This document shows positions 1 through 7,708 of a stretch of DNA of 64,000 bases, piece by piece. The translations under genes and the position numbers were made by a program. Under the pieces are notes generated by a model that was not told the origin of the DNA, made no database searches, and worked only from the letters and a program-made list of their open reading frames with translations. This stretch comes from Devosia salina. Lineage in GTDB: Bacteria; Pseudomonadota; Alphaproteobacteria; Rhizobiales; Devosiaceae. How positions within the stretch are numbered: the stretch's first letter is position 1; each line of letters starts with the position of its first letter. Location: the NCBI RefSeq assembly GCF_019504385.1, contig NZ_CP080590.1, forward strand, positions 62,001 to 126,000. The letters are read 5' to 3'.

Positions 1-564
1 GACGCCGGTGTCGTCAACTCTGAAGCTGGCGCCACCATCGGCGCAACCGGTGGTGCCGCGGGCGGCGCAACGCTTGGCTTCCTCGCCGGCGGTCCCATTG
101 GCGCCGTCATTGGTGGCTTTGCCGGTGCCGTGATCGGCGCCGAAGCCGGCATCGAGACCTCCACCATCGAATATGCCGGCAATCACCCGGTCGAGCCGAT
201 CATGATCGAGGGCTCGCTTGATGTCGGTGCTGCGGTCCCGAGCGGCGTCACCATCTACCCGGTCGAGAACGATCCCGCCCATGGCTATTTCTACGCCAAT
301 GGCCGCGTCTGGATCGTGGACCTGTCCAACAACACTCTGGTCTATTCGCCCGGCTATGTGGTGAGCCAGTCGGCCGCCGACTTTGCCGTGGCCAACCCGG
401 TTGACCCGATCAATGCCGAAGGTGACGTTGTGGTCGGCTATGTGCTGCCGCAGGATGTCACCGTCCATGAGATCCCGGACAGCACCACCTACGGCTATGT
501 CTATGTCGATGGCCGCCCGGCACTGGTGGAAAGCTCCTCCCGCACGGTCATCTGGGTCAAGTAA
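1..564 (+). CDS. DUF1236 domain protein with glycine-zipper segment (5' partial)
   Basis: The reading frame is open from base 1, so the N-terminus lies outside the window. The visible start is a Gly/Ala-rich stretch (about residues 10-45, patterns such as GGAAGGATLGFLAGG) typical of glycine-zipper membrane or envelope segments. It is followed by two DUF1236 repeats, each with a Y/V-x-I/V-P core and an 'NGR..IVD' or 'DGRPALVE' hairpin. DUF1236 proteins are small exported proteins of unknown function common in rhizobia. A strong terminator follows, so this is the end of a transcript. The domain call is good; function is unknown. Confidence 0.75.
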   Translation, partial: DAGVVNSEAGATIGATGGAAGGATLGFLAGGPIGAVIGGFAGAVIGAEAGIETSTIEYAGNHPVEPIMIEGSLDVGAAVPSGVTIYPVENDPAHGYFYANGRVWIVDLSNNTLVYSPGYVVSQSAADFAVANPVDPINAEGDVVVGYVLPQDVTVHEIPDSTTYGYVYVDGRPALVESSSRTVIWVK

Positions 565-585
565 TCCCTCGATCCGTTATGGCAG

Positions 586-615
586 GCCGCCCGGACCCCG
601 CGTCCGGGCGGCTTT
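586..615 (+). terminator. Rho-independent terminator after the DUF1236 gene
   Basis: A perfect 11-bp stem, GCCGCCCGGAC (586-596) pairing with GTCCGGGCGGC (602-612) around the loop CCCGC, is followed by TTT. It lies 22 bases after the stop codon. Confidence 0.75.
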
Positions 616-672
616 GCTTTGCGCGGACAATGCTTTAGATTTCGCGCCACAAGCTGGTGGAGGCGGGGGGCA

Positions 673-1131
673 ATGGCCGACATTCTCGATTATTGCGCGG
701 ATCTGGGCGAAGTGCGGTTCAAGTCCGGCCAGGTCATGCTCCCCGAGGGCGAGCGACTGGGCAAGCTCCTGGTGCTGATCGAGGGGCAGGTCGAAGTCAT
801 CCGCGAGCGCACCCAGGTCACCCATGTCGACGAACCCGGCTCGATCTTTGGCGAAATGGCGGTGCTGCTCGACATGCCGCATTCCGCCACGGTCAAGGCG
901 CTGTCGGCGGTGCGTGCCTACGAAATCCCCGATGCTTTGACCTTTCTCGACGGGCATCCGGAAATGAGCCTGCATATCGCCACCATGCTGGCGCGGCGGC
1001 TCTACTACACCACCTCCTACCTGGTGGATCTGCAGCAGCAGGCGGCCGGCAAGCGGCAGGACCTCGACCTGGTCGACGAAATCCTGGCCAGCCTCGTTGA
1101 TCCGGCCGAAACCGGCAAGAAGCGCAAGTGA
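673..1131 (+). CDS. Cyclic nucleotide-binding (cNMP/Crp-like) domain protein
   Basis: A 152-residue protein with one cNMP-binding beta-roll: 'EGQVEVIRER', then the phosphate-binding-cassette-like 'PGSIFGEMAVLLDMPHSATVKA', then a C-terminal helix. There is no helix-turn-helix, so it is not a full Crp/Fnr regulator. It may be a stand-alone sensor or partner subunit. The ATG at 673 is preceded by a GGAGGCGGGGG ribosome site. The frame extends upstream to 619 but lacks homology-like content there. Its stop overlaps the GTG of the next gene (GTGA), so the two are probably co-translated. Ligand and partner are unknown. Confidence 0.75.
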   Translation: MADILDYCADLGEVRFKSGQVMLPEGERLGKLLVLIEGQVEVIRERTQVTHVDEPGSIFGEMAVLLDMPHSATVKALSAVRAYEIPDALTFLDGHPEMSLHIATMLARRLYYTTSYLVDLQQQAAGKRQDLDLVDEILASLVDPAETGKKRK

Positions 1132-1421
1132 GCGGCAAGCCCACCATCACCATCGCCTATTGCACCCAGTGCAACTGGCTGCTGCGCTCGGGTTGGATGG
1201 CGCAGGAATTGCTGTCCACCTTCTCGCTCGAGCTGGGGCAGGTAACCCTCATCCCCGGCACTGGCGGCATCTTCGAGATCCATCTCGATGGGGACCTCAT
1301 CTGGGAGCGCAAGCGCGATGGCGGCTTTCCCGATATCCGCGTGCTCAAGCAGATGGTGCGCGACCGCATCGATCCCGACCGAGACCTTGGCCATGTCGAT
1401 CGGGTGGCTCCGGCGCAGTAA
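1128..1421 (+). CDS. SelT/SelW/SelH (Rdx) family thioredoxin-fold protein
   Basis: A 97-residue protein beginning with the family signature 'TIAYCTQCNWLLRSGWMAQELL': a CxxC motif in a thioredoxin-like fold. The bacterial form uses Cys where animal SelW has selenocysteine. The later 'PGTGGIFEIHLDGDLIWERK' and 'GGFPDIRVLKQMVRDRI' segments are also typical of Rdx proteins. It is presumed to be a cytosolic redox protein; its substrate is unknown. It starts at GTG 1128 inside the stop of the cNMP-domain gene, which suggests translational coupling. Confidence 0.85.
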   Translation: MSGKPTITIAYCTQCNWLLRSGWMAQELLSTFSLELGQVTLIPGTGGIFEIHLDGDLIWERKRDGGFPDIRVLKQMVRDRIDPDRDLGHVDRVAPAQ

Positions 1422-1486
1422 ACGCTTTCCAATTTGCGGTGGTGCGCTAGTCTTGCCTGCGTGAGTCACCCAGGGAGGCCAGCGTC

Positions 1487-1852
1487 ATGGCACACAAGTT
1501 CAATATCACTGCCGCCGCCAACGATCAGTTCAAGTTCGACTTCTCCTACAATTCCGAGAAGATCTTCTGGTCGGAAAACTACAAGCAGAAGGCCAGTGCC
1601 AAAAATGGCATCGAGTCGGTGAAGAAGAACGCGCCGGGCGCGGCCACCGTCGATCTTTCCAAGGGCGAGGAAGGCTCGGGCTATCGCTTCGAAATCGTCG
1701 AGTCCAAGGATGGCCAGCATTTCGTGCGCTTCGTGTCGTCCAATGGCGAGACCATGGCCCGCACCGAAACCTATGCCTCCAAGGCCTCCGCCAAGAACGC
1801 CATCGACTCGCTGAAAAAGAACGGTCCGGACGCCGAAGTGGTTGAAGCCTAA
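1487..1852 (+). CDS. YegP-type DUF1508 tandem-repeat protein
   Basis: A 121-residue protein made of two DUF1508 units (residues about 10-58 and 62-112), each ending in an 'A(S)AKN(G/A)I(E/D)S(V/L)KKN' helix. These units form a small dimer-like fold, and the family (E. coli YegP) has no firmly assigned role. AGGGAGG lies about 8 bases before the ATG. It is monocistronic as far as can be seen. Family confidence is high and function is unknown. Confidence 0.88.
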   Translation: MAHKFNITAAANDQFKFDFSYNSEKIFWSENYKQKASAKNGIESVKKNAPGAATVDLSKGEEGSGYRFEIVESKDGQHFVRFVSSNGETMARTETYASKASAKNAIDSLKKNGPDAEVVEA

Positions 1853-1924
1853 CGCTTCGCCATTCCCAAGAGCGGGGGCCATGGTCTAGTCTCCCGGGCG
1901 AATTCGTTCCGGGAGACGTCGACA

Positions 1925-2713
1925 ATGATCTTAAGAACCGCCCTGCTCGCCACCGCCGCCCTGGCCCTGGCTGCCATGCCCGTGTCCGCCCAGGACCTGC
2001 CAGATCTGGGCGGTCGCACCATTCACGCCGTTACCGAGAACGCCTATTACCCGCTCAATTTCGCGGGCCCGGACGGCAACGGCATCGGCCTTGAATATGA
2101 TGTCATCAATGAAGCCGCGCGGCGTCTCAACGCCACGGTCGAATGGGATTTGACCGCCTGGGACGTGATGATCGAAAGCGTTCGGACCGGCCAGTTCGAT
2201 ATCGGTGCTGACGGCATCACCATCACCGCGGAGCGCGAGGAGCAGATCGACTTCACCGAGCCCTTCATCACGGTCGAACAATATTTCCTCGTCCGCGCCG
2301 ACGAAGAGCGCATCACCGGTCCGGAAAGCTTTGCCGAAAAAACCGACCTGCTGTTCGGCGCCCAGGCCGGCACCTCGTCCTTCTATACCGCCATCTATGA
2401 TGTTCTCGACGGCGACGAGGCCAATCCGCGCGTCAAGACCTTCGACAGCTTCGGCGCGGCCGTGCAGGCGGTGAAGGCCGGTGACGTCGATGCGGTGATC
2501 GCCGATCAGGCCGCGTCCGCGGGCTATATCGGCGCCGATCCCGGAGCCTTCAAGCAGGCCGGCGCGGCCATCAAGTCCGATCCCTTCGGTTTCATCCTGA
2601 CCCCCGGCTCCGACCTCGTCGAACCTTTCAACGCCGCCCTCGCGCAGATGAAGGCCGATGGCTGGCTCGACGAGCGCATCAACTACTGGTTCTTCGAATA
2701 CGCGGCTGAGTAA
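1925..2713 (+). CDS. Amino-acid ABC transporter substrate-binding protein (SBP family 3)
   Basis: A 262-residue periplasmic protein. It has a clear signal peptide (residues 1-22, cleavage after MPVSA) and the SBP_bac_3 fold: 'YYPLNFAGPDG.GIGLEYDVINEAARRL' near the N-terminus, 'DIGADGITITAEREEQIDFTEPF' in the middle and 'GFILTPGSDLVEPFNAAL' near the C-terminus. This family binds polar amino acids or opines and delivers them to an ABC permease. The permease gene follows after a 226-base gap filled by a palindromic repeat. No ATPase gene is in the window, so it must be encoded elsewhere. GGAGA precedes the ATG. Confidence 0.88.
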   Translation: MILRTALLATAALALAAMPVSAQDLPDLGGRTIHAVTENAYYPLNFAGPDGNGIGLEYDVINEAARRLNATVEWDLTAWDVMIESVRTGQFDIGADGITITAEREEQIDFTEPFITVEQYFLVRADEERITGPESFAEKTDLLFGAQAGTSSFYTAIYDVLDGDEANPRVKTFDSFGAAVQAVKAGDVDAVIADQAASAGYIGADPGAFKQAGAAIKSDPFGFILTPGSDLVEPFNAALAQMKADGWLDERINYWFFEYAAE

Positions 2714-2751
2714 GACCGGCGCAAGGCAGCCGGCCCCAAGGCTCCTGCCCG

Positions 2752-2887
2752 CCCTCCCCCTTGAGGGGAGGGTAGCGCAGCCTGGCTGCAAGCCTTAGCG
2801 AAGCTGGGGTGGGGGTGTCGGTCGTTTGGCGCCGTCCGAATGCGCTCCATCACCCCCACCCTCATTCCCTCCCCTCAAGGGGGAGGG
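2752..2887. repeat. Palindromic GC-rich intergenic repeat (copy 1)
   Basis: Two inward-facing arms, each itself a CCCTCCCC..GGGGAGGG hairpin, flank a spacer. The left arm runs 2752-2772 and the right arm ends at 2887. The outer parts carry AGCGCAGC / AGCGAAGC and GGGTGGGGGT motifs also seen in the copies at 21.5, 40.8 and 41.8 kb. It lies between the binding-protein and permease genes of one transporter and may modulate mRNA stability there. It is REP/BIME-like by structure. Confidence 0.75.
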
Positions 2888-2939
2888 AGGCGCAAGACCC
2901 GCCTGATCGGTTGTACCCGTCGCCCATGATCTGCCGCCC

Positions 2940-3758
2940 ATGACCTATCGCCCCCGCCGCCCCTCCGTCCTTGCCCGCATGCCATGGTGGCTGCTGGCCA
3001 TCGGCCTGCTCTTCGTGCTGGGGCTCTGGGCGATCACCAGCAACCAGACCTATGCCACCATCTTCCGCACCCTTTCGGGCGGTGTCGTCACCACGCTCTG
3101 GGTAACCATTCTCGCCTTCGTGTCGGCGACTGTGCTGGGCCTGCTGATCGCCCTGGCCCGCACCTCGGGCAATCGGGTCCTGCGCGAGATCGCGACCTTC
3201 TATGTCGAGATCATCCGCGGCGTGCCGATCCTGGTCTTTCTCTTCTACATCGCCTTCGTTGCGGCCCCGGCAATGGTCGCCGGCTTCAACTGGGCGCTCG
3301 CCCCTTTGATCGACTGGGGCTGGATTGCCCCCGCCACCGTGCGCGGCTTCGACTTCGTCTGGCGAGCGATCTTCGCGTTAACCATTTGCTATTCCGCCTT
3401 CATCGCCGAAATCTTCCGCGCCGGCATCGAGGCGGTGGGGCGCGGGCAGATCGAGGCCGCCCGCTCGCTGGGCCTCGGCCGCTGGCACTGCTTCCGCCTC
3501 GTCATCTTTCCCCAGGCCCTGCGCACCATATTGCCCCCGCTCGGCAATGATTTCGTCTCCATGGTCAAGGACTCGGCGCTGGTCTCGGCTCTGGGCGTGC
3601 AGGACATCACCCAATTGGGCAAGCTCTCCGCCTCCTCGAGCTTCCTGTTCTTCGAAACCTACAATGTCGTTGCCTTCCTCTACCTGACCATGACCATCTC
3701 GCTCTCACTCCTGGTGCGCTGGCTGGAGCGGGTCATGGATGGGCGGGCCGGCCGTTAG
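2940..3758 (+). CDS. Amino-acid ABC transporter permease (HisM/GlnP type)
   Basis: A 272-residue integral membrane protein with about five or six transmembrane helices. It has the binding-protein-dependent permease signature: the EAA loop appears as 'IEAARSLGLGRWHCFRLVIFPQALRTILPPLGNDFVSMVKDSALVSALG', the contact site for the ATPase. The upstream segment 'GGVVTTLWVTILAFVSATVLGLLIALAR' is the usual first core helix region. It pairs with the preceding SBP family 3 gene for inner-membrane uptake of amino acids. Start at ATG 2940; no strong ribosome site is visible, and expression may rely on read-through from the upstream gene. Confidence 0.9.
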   Translation: MTYRPRRPSVLARMPWWLLAIGLLFVLGLWAITSNQTYATIFRTLSGGVVTTLWVTILAFVSATVLGLLIALARTSGNRVLREIATFYVEIIRGVPILVFLFYIAFVAAPAMVAGFNWALAPLIDWGWIAPATVRGFDFVWRAIFALTICYSAFIAEIFRAGIEAVGRGQIEAARSLGLGRWHCFRLVIFPQALRTILPPLGNDFVSMVKDSALVSALGVQDITQLGKLSASSSFLFFETYNVVAFLYLTMTISLSLLVRWLERVMDGRAGR

Positions 3759-3824
3759 GTCCCGGCCCGGCTTGCAGCCCGCAATTGGGCTCCCCATGTT
3801 AGGCCGGCACCCTTGGAGGACCCC

Positions 3825-4349
3825 ATGCATCCCATCGCCCGCCTTGCCGTCGTCGCCGTCGCAGCGCTCTCCCTGGCCGCCTGCGGCAATCGCAACGAAG
3901 TAGGCAATGTCGGGGTCGATTGGACCGGCAATGACATTTCCATCGAGGCGGTGGCCGACCCGGACGTCGATGGGGTCGTGTGTCATCTGGCCTTCTTCAA
4001 CCGCTCCTTCATCGACAGGCTGAGCCAGGGCAACTGGTTCGAGGACCCGTCCTATTCGGCGCTTGACTGCTCGGCCATCGGCCCGATCACCGTGGGTGAC
4101 ATCGCAACCCGCGCCGGGGGCGAGGAAATCTTCCAGCAGGGCCGTTCGCTCATCTGGAAGTCGCTGCGCGTCACCCGCATCTATGACGCGGCCAACAATT
4201 CACTGATCTATCTCGCCCATGCCCGCCAGATCCAGCAGGGCTCGGGCAAAATGAGCCTGTCGGTCGTGCCGCTCAACGGCCTTGATGTCACCTGGACCAA
4301 TGGCGCGCCTGCGGCCCAGCCCATGGAAGGCTCGGTGATGGTGCAATAA
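3825..4349 (+). CDS. CreA-like lipoprotein
   Basis: A 174-residue protein with a lipoprotein signal ending in the lipobox 'LAAC' (residues about 17-20), then a CreA domain: 'NEVGNVGVDWTGNDISIEAVADPDVDGVVCHLAFF' and 'SALDCSAIGPITVG'. CreA is a conserved proteobacterial periplasmic protein of unknown function. ATG 3825 is chosen because TTGGAGGA sits 6 bases upstream; an in-frame TTG at 3813 would precede that site. Lipid anchoring is inferred from the lipobox. Confidence 0.85.
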   Translation: MHPIARLAVVAVAALSLAACGNRNEVGNVGVDWTGNDISIEAVADPDVDGVVCHLAFFNRSFIDRLSQGNWFEDPSYSALDCSAIGPITVGDIATRAGGEEIFQQGRSLIWKSLRVTRIYDAANNSLIYLAHARQIQQGSGKMSLSVVPLNGLDVTWTNGAPAAQPMEGSVMVQ

Positions 4350-4505
4350 CTGCCCGTGCTGTCCATCCCGCCGCGCCGCCATCCCCTCCATCGCCAGGTA
4401 GGGCATTTGATGCAAATTTGACGAAAATCACGCCGGTCTCCGAGAGACCTCGGCAATCTGGCGCGCCCACGCTGCCTTTGGTCAACCGGTTGTCCGGAGG
4501 GGCAA

Positions 4506-4709
4506 TTGAAACAGGTGTTCGCCCATCTCTCGGCCAATGCTGCCGATCTGGCCTTCAGCGTGGCCTTCTTCCTCATCTGCTATCTCATCGCTCGCCTGCT
4601 CAAGGTGGCGCCGCCCGTGGCCTTGGGCTTTGCGGTCCTGCCCATGCTGGTGCTCTACTGGCTGCAGAACCCGGGCGTACCGGCCCGGCTGATGGCGGCG
4701 CTCTCCTGA
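4506..4709 (+). CDS. Small two-helix membrane protein
   Basis: A 67-residue protein with two hydrophobic segments (about residues 15-31 and 37-52) joined by 'RLLKVAPPVA'. The start is TTG 4506, placed by CCGGAGGGG ending three bases upstream. An in-frame GTG at 4515 is the alternative. The two-helix layout vaguely recalls XapX/DUF1427 proteins, but I would not assign that family. Function unknown. Confidence 0.55.
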   Translation: MKQVFAHLSANAADLAFSVAFFLICYLIARLLKVAPPVALGFAVLPMLVLYWLQNPGVPARLMAALS

Positions 4710-4877
4710 TCGTCGGCATTTCCGCGCGAGGCCGCGACAAGGAACAGCTTGCCGACCATGCCCCGAACTAGGCAAAAGCGTTCCGCCTGATGCCGCTTCA
4801 AGCGGCACGGGTCAGCACGATATTCTTTCATTCAATCAATAGTGGACCCGCGGTGCTGCGGGCAGAGGAAGACGACC

Positions 4878-5513
4878 ATGGCAATCCTGATTGGCGATAC
4901 CGCTCCAGATTTCACCCTCGATTCCACCGAGGGCCCCATCCACTTCCACGATTACATCGACGGCTCCTGGGCGGTCCTGTTCAGTCACCCCAAGAATTAT
5001 ACCCCGGTCTGCACGACCGAGCTGGGCTATACCGCCAAGCTCAAGGACGAGTTCGCCAAGCGTGGCGTCAAGGTGCTGGGCCTCTCGGTCGACAAGCTCG
5101 AGGATCACACCGGCTGGGCGCGCGACATCGAGGAAACCCAGGGGTCGGCGCTGAATTTCCCGCTCCTGGCCGATACCGAGGGCGAGGTGGCGCGCAAATA
5201 TGACATGATCCACCCCAATGCCGACAACACCCTGACGGTGCGCTCGCTCTTCGTCATCGGCCCGGACAAGAAGGTGAAGCTCAAGATCGAATATCCCGCC
5301 TCCACGGGCCGCAATTTCGATGAGATCCTGCGCGTTATCGACAGCCTGCAGCTCACGGCAAAGCACCAGGTCGCCACGCCGGTGAACTGGAAGAACGGCG
5401 AGGACGTCATCATTGTCCCGGCCGTCTCCAACGAGGCGGCCAAGGCCAAGTACCCCCAGGGCTGGAAGGAACTGAAGCCCTATCTGCGCATTGTGCCCCA
5501 GCCGCAGGGTTGA
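4878..5513 (+). CDS. 1-Cys peroxiredoxin (Prx6 type)
   Basis: A 211-residue thiol peroxidase. The active-site block 'FSHPKNYTPVCTTELG' holds the peroxidatic Cys after T-P-V. The length and the C-terminal 'TPVNWKNGEDVIIVPAVS' and 'GWKELKPYLRIVPQP' are typical of the Prx6/1-Cys subgroup, which reduces H2O2 and organic hydroperoxides in the cytosol. No resolving Cys is visible. ATG 4878 (MAILIGDTAPDF) is chosen over an upstream in-frame ATG at 4842. A strong terminator follows, so it is probably transcribed alone. Confidence 0.92.
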   Translation: MAILIGDTAPDFTLDSTEGPIHFHDYIDGSWAVLFSHPKNYTPVCTTELGYTAKLKDEFAKRGVKVLGLSVDKLEDHTGWARDIEETQGSALNFPLLADTEGEVARKYDMIHPNADNTLTVRSLFVIGPDKKVKLKIEYPASTGRNFDEILRVIDSLQLTAKHQVATPVNWKNGEDVIIVPAVSNEAAKAKYPQGWKELKPYLRIVPQPQG

Positions 5514-5549
5514 GCCCCGGCGATCCGTTTTCTCCCTGACCAACTTTGA

Positions 5550-5577
5550 GGGCGGTGGCGTGGCCATCGCCCTTTTT
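5550..5577 (+). terminator. Rho-independent terminator after the peroxiredoxin gene
   Basis: The stem GGGCGGTGGC (5550-5559) pairs with GCCATCGCCC (5563-5572) with one G-T pair around loop GTG, followed by five T (5573-5577). Confidence 0.85.
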
Positions 5578-5959
5578 CTATGGCGGCCCCCGGTCGAACT
5601 CCGTCACATTCGTGCCGCATTACGACGCGGAGCCGTGCCATGGCAGCGGTTTTCTTCCGCTGAGACTGTCCGGTTTCGCGGTTTCGGCACGCTTTGTCGG
5701 AACCGTTGCCCATAGGTCACACCGCGCAAACCGGTTTCCCCGTTGGTGGCAATCGGGCTGTCGCAGGGCGACGATCCAGCCATTTCGCGGATTCTGGTTC
5801 TACGGTTTCCACTTTCTCAACGGCAGCATGGTCCTCGCTGTCCCGTTTTTCGGCTCCCGGACCTGGGGCGGGAGGTCGCACTTGCGCCTGCCGCCCAGAT
5901 TCCGGCCCGGCTTGCCTCTATTGAAGCGCCATCGACAACTTCAGCGAGCCTCAGGACCA
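5578..5959. other. Non-coding stretch before the RlpA-like gene
   Basis: About 380 bases with no convincing gene. An ORF in frame with the downstream gene runs through it, but it has Arg/Pro/Phe-rich composition and no signal peptide at its start. I see no repeat or RNA gene. It may hold a long leader. Confidence 0.4.
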
Positions 5960-6313
5960 TTGACTAAGAAAGCCGTTATCGCCGCCGCATCTGCTGCAGC
6001 CCTTCTCATCTTTTCCCCTGCAGCCTATGCCCAGTGTGGCGGCGCCTCCTGGTACGGTCCCGGATTTAACGGCAAGGTTGCCGCGTCCGGGCAGATTTTC
6101 GACCAGAACGCCATGACCGCGGCGCACCGGACCCTTCCCTTCGGCACCAAGGTCGAAGTGACCGACCAGACCACCGGCCGTTCGGTGGAAGTCACCATCA
6201 ACGATCGTGGACCCTACCACGGCAAGCGCATCATCGATCTGTCCAAGGGCGCCGCGGCGGCCCTCGGCTTCCAGAACCGGGGCGTCACCTCGGTCTGTAT
6301 CGCGCAGAAATAA
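5960..6313 (+). CDS. RlpA-like septal ring lytic transglycosylase family protein
   Basis: A 117-residue exported protein. The signal peptide is residues 1-24 (TKKAVIAAASAAALLIFSPA). It is followed by a double-psi beta-barrel: 'GGASWYGPGFNGKVAASGQIFD', 'MTAAHRTLPFGTKVEVTD', 'VTINDRGPYHGKRIIDLSKGAA'. The conserved H and D of RlpA are present. RlpA proteins act on peptidoglycan in the cell envelope. No SPOR domain is present, so this is a minimal form. I chose the TTG at 5960, which gives a clean signal peptide after CAGGA; the longer ORF start would bury it. Confidence 0.85.
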   Translation: MTKKAVIAAASAAALLIFSPAAYAQCGGASWYGPGFNGKVAASGQIFDQNAMTAAHRTLPFGTKVEVTDQTTGRSVEVTINDRGPYHGKRIIDLSKGAAAALGFQNRGVTSVCIAQK

Positions 6314-6338
6314 GCTTCGCCTCCTCCCGAGACGACAT

Positions 6339-6369
6339 GGGCTGCCCGGAATGCCGGGCAGCCCTTTTT
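6339..6369 (+). terminator. Rho-independent terminator after the RlpA-like gene
   Basis: A perfect 11-bp stem GGGCTGCCCGG (6339-6349) / CCGGGCAGCCC (6354-6364), loop AATG, followed by five T. It abuts the stop of the convergent aldo/keto reductase gene. Confidence 0.9.
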
Positions 6370-7364
6370 CACGCCTCCGCCATCTCTGCCTTGAGCACCG
6401 CGTCGATCTCGGCCATCACCGCGGCGGGCAGGGGGCCCTTGTCGAGCGCGCCCAGATTGTCCCGCACCTGCGCCTCGGTCTTGAAGCCGGGAATGGGAAT
6501 GGTGTGTGGCGAGCGCGCCAGGATCCAGCCCAGCGCTCCCTGGGCCGGGCTGCGGCCACCGCTGGTCAACAGGTCCCGCAGGGCGGCCAACCGGGCAAGC
6601 GCTTCCGGCGTTGGGGCGCCGTCCCGGAAATGCTTCACCCAGCTATGTCCCGCCCCGCGCACATCCCCCGTTCCGAACCGGGTCTCCGGCCCGAATTTGC
6701 CCGAGAGCAATCCCATGGCCAGCGGCGAGCGGTTGAGACTGGCCAGGTTCGCCTCTGCACATAGCGCCAGCATTTCCGGCCCGTCATGAAACAGGTTCAG
6801 TTCCTGCTGCACGGCCGTGAAATGCGGAAACTTCAGCATGCGCCGGGCCGCTGCAGCATCGTCCGTGCTCCAGCCCCAGGCGCCGATGCGGCCGGCCTCG
6901 GCCAGTGCCTCCAGCGCCGCCCCCGCGGCATCGGCCTCCGCCGCGCTGAGTTCACCGGGATGGATCTGGTAGAGATCGATCCGCTCCACCCCCAGCCGCT
7001 TCAGCGACTGTGCATTGGCCCAGTCGATGTAATCAGGGGTCACATCAATGGCCAGCAGGGCCCGCTTGGCCGCGTCATAGGTGAAGCCGAACTTGGTGGC
7101 GATCCTCACCTCGCCCCGGCGCCCCTTGATCGCGGCCCCGATCACCGCCTCGCTGTGGCCCGTGCCATAGGCGTCGGCGCTGTCGATCAGCGTGGCGCCC
7201 AGCTCGAGGCCGATCTGCAGGGCGCGGATCGATTGCGCATCGTCCACCTCGCCCCAGCCATCATTGCGGCCATCCAGGGTAAAATGCCCGCCAATGGCCC
7301 AACCGCCCAGGCCAATGGCGCCGACACTCGGGCCGCTGCGGCCCAGACTGCGCATCTGGGTCAT
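6369..7364 (-). CDS. Aldo/keto reductase
   Basis: A 331-residue TIM-barrel NAD(P)H oxidoreductase. The family tetrad is visible: D and Y in 'LIDSADAYGTGHSE', K in 'ATKFGF', H in 'YQIHPGE'. The cofactor-binding end is 'GWILARSPHTIPIPGFKTEAQVRDNLGAL'. Its substrate cannot be told. It starts at ATG 7364, overlapping the stop of the DUF1127 gene by four bases (ATGA), so the two are cotranscribed with DUF1127 first. Confidence 0.9.
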   Translation of the reverse strand: MTQMRSLGRSGPSVGAIGLGGWAIGGHFTLDGRNDGWGEVDDAQSIRALQIGLELGATLIDSADAYGTGHSEAVIGAAIKGRRGEVRIATKFGFTYDAAKRALLAIDVTPDYIDWANAQSLKRLGVERIDLYQIHPGELSAAEADAAGAALEALAEAGRIGAWGWSTDDAAAARRMLKFPHFTAVQQELNLFHDGPEMLALCAEANLASLNRSPLAMGLLSGKFGPETRFGTGDVRGAGHSWVKHFRDGAPTPEALARLAALRDLLTSGGRSPAQGALGWILARSPHTIPIPGFKTEAQVRDNLGALDKGPLPAAVMAEIDAVLKAEMAEA

Positions 7365-7525
7365 TTGCGGCCTCCGGTCAGGTCGAGACCAGCGACATAA
7401 TCATCGATCTGGTCGCGCTCGATCCCCAGATCGGCCAGAAGGTGGTTGTCCAGCATATTCAGCCTGCGGCGGGTGAAGTTACGCATGTGCCAGGCGTGCA
7501 GCCGGCGGGTGATTGGTTCGAACAT
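7361..7525 (-). CDS. DUF1127 small protein
   Basis: A 54-residue basic protein with the DUF1127 pattern 'RRLNMLDNHLLADLGIERDQIDDYV'. Short DUF1127 proteins in alphaproteobacteria are linked to RNA turnover and phosphate or stress responses, but the role of this copy is not known. CAAGGAG lies seven bases before ATG 7525. It overlaps the aldo/keto reductase start and leads that operon. Confidence 0.88.
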   Translation of the reverse strand: MFEPITRRLHAWHMRNFTRRRLNMLDNHLLADLGIERDQIDDYVAGLDLTGGRK

Positions 7526-7708
7526 GATGCTCTCCTTGGAAGGGCGGCATGGCCGAACCCGTCTGCAGACGCGGTGTGCCTGCATTTCATATCTGGTTCA
7601 GCCTGTCGGTGTTGCGAAGCCAAGCCGGGCTCCGTTGCGACAAGAATTGCGCAAAAGCAGAGCCTTGCGCTACGCTCGGGAACGCAAACCGCTTTGCAGG
7701 AATGAAAA

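Noticed and set aside
4506..4709. Assignment of the small two-helix protein to XapX/DUF1427
   Set aside because: Only the two-helix layout and a Pro-Pro turn fit; the family's sequence pattern is not convincing.
5546..5959. Upstream extension of the RlpA-like frame
   Set aside because: It would bury the signal peptide behind 138 residues of unlikely composition and starts inside the terminator of the previous gene.
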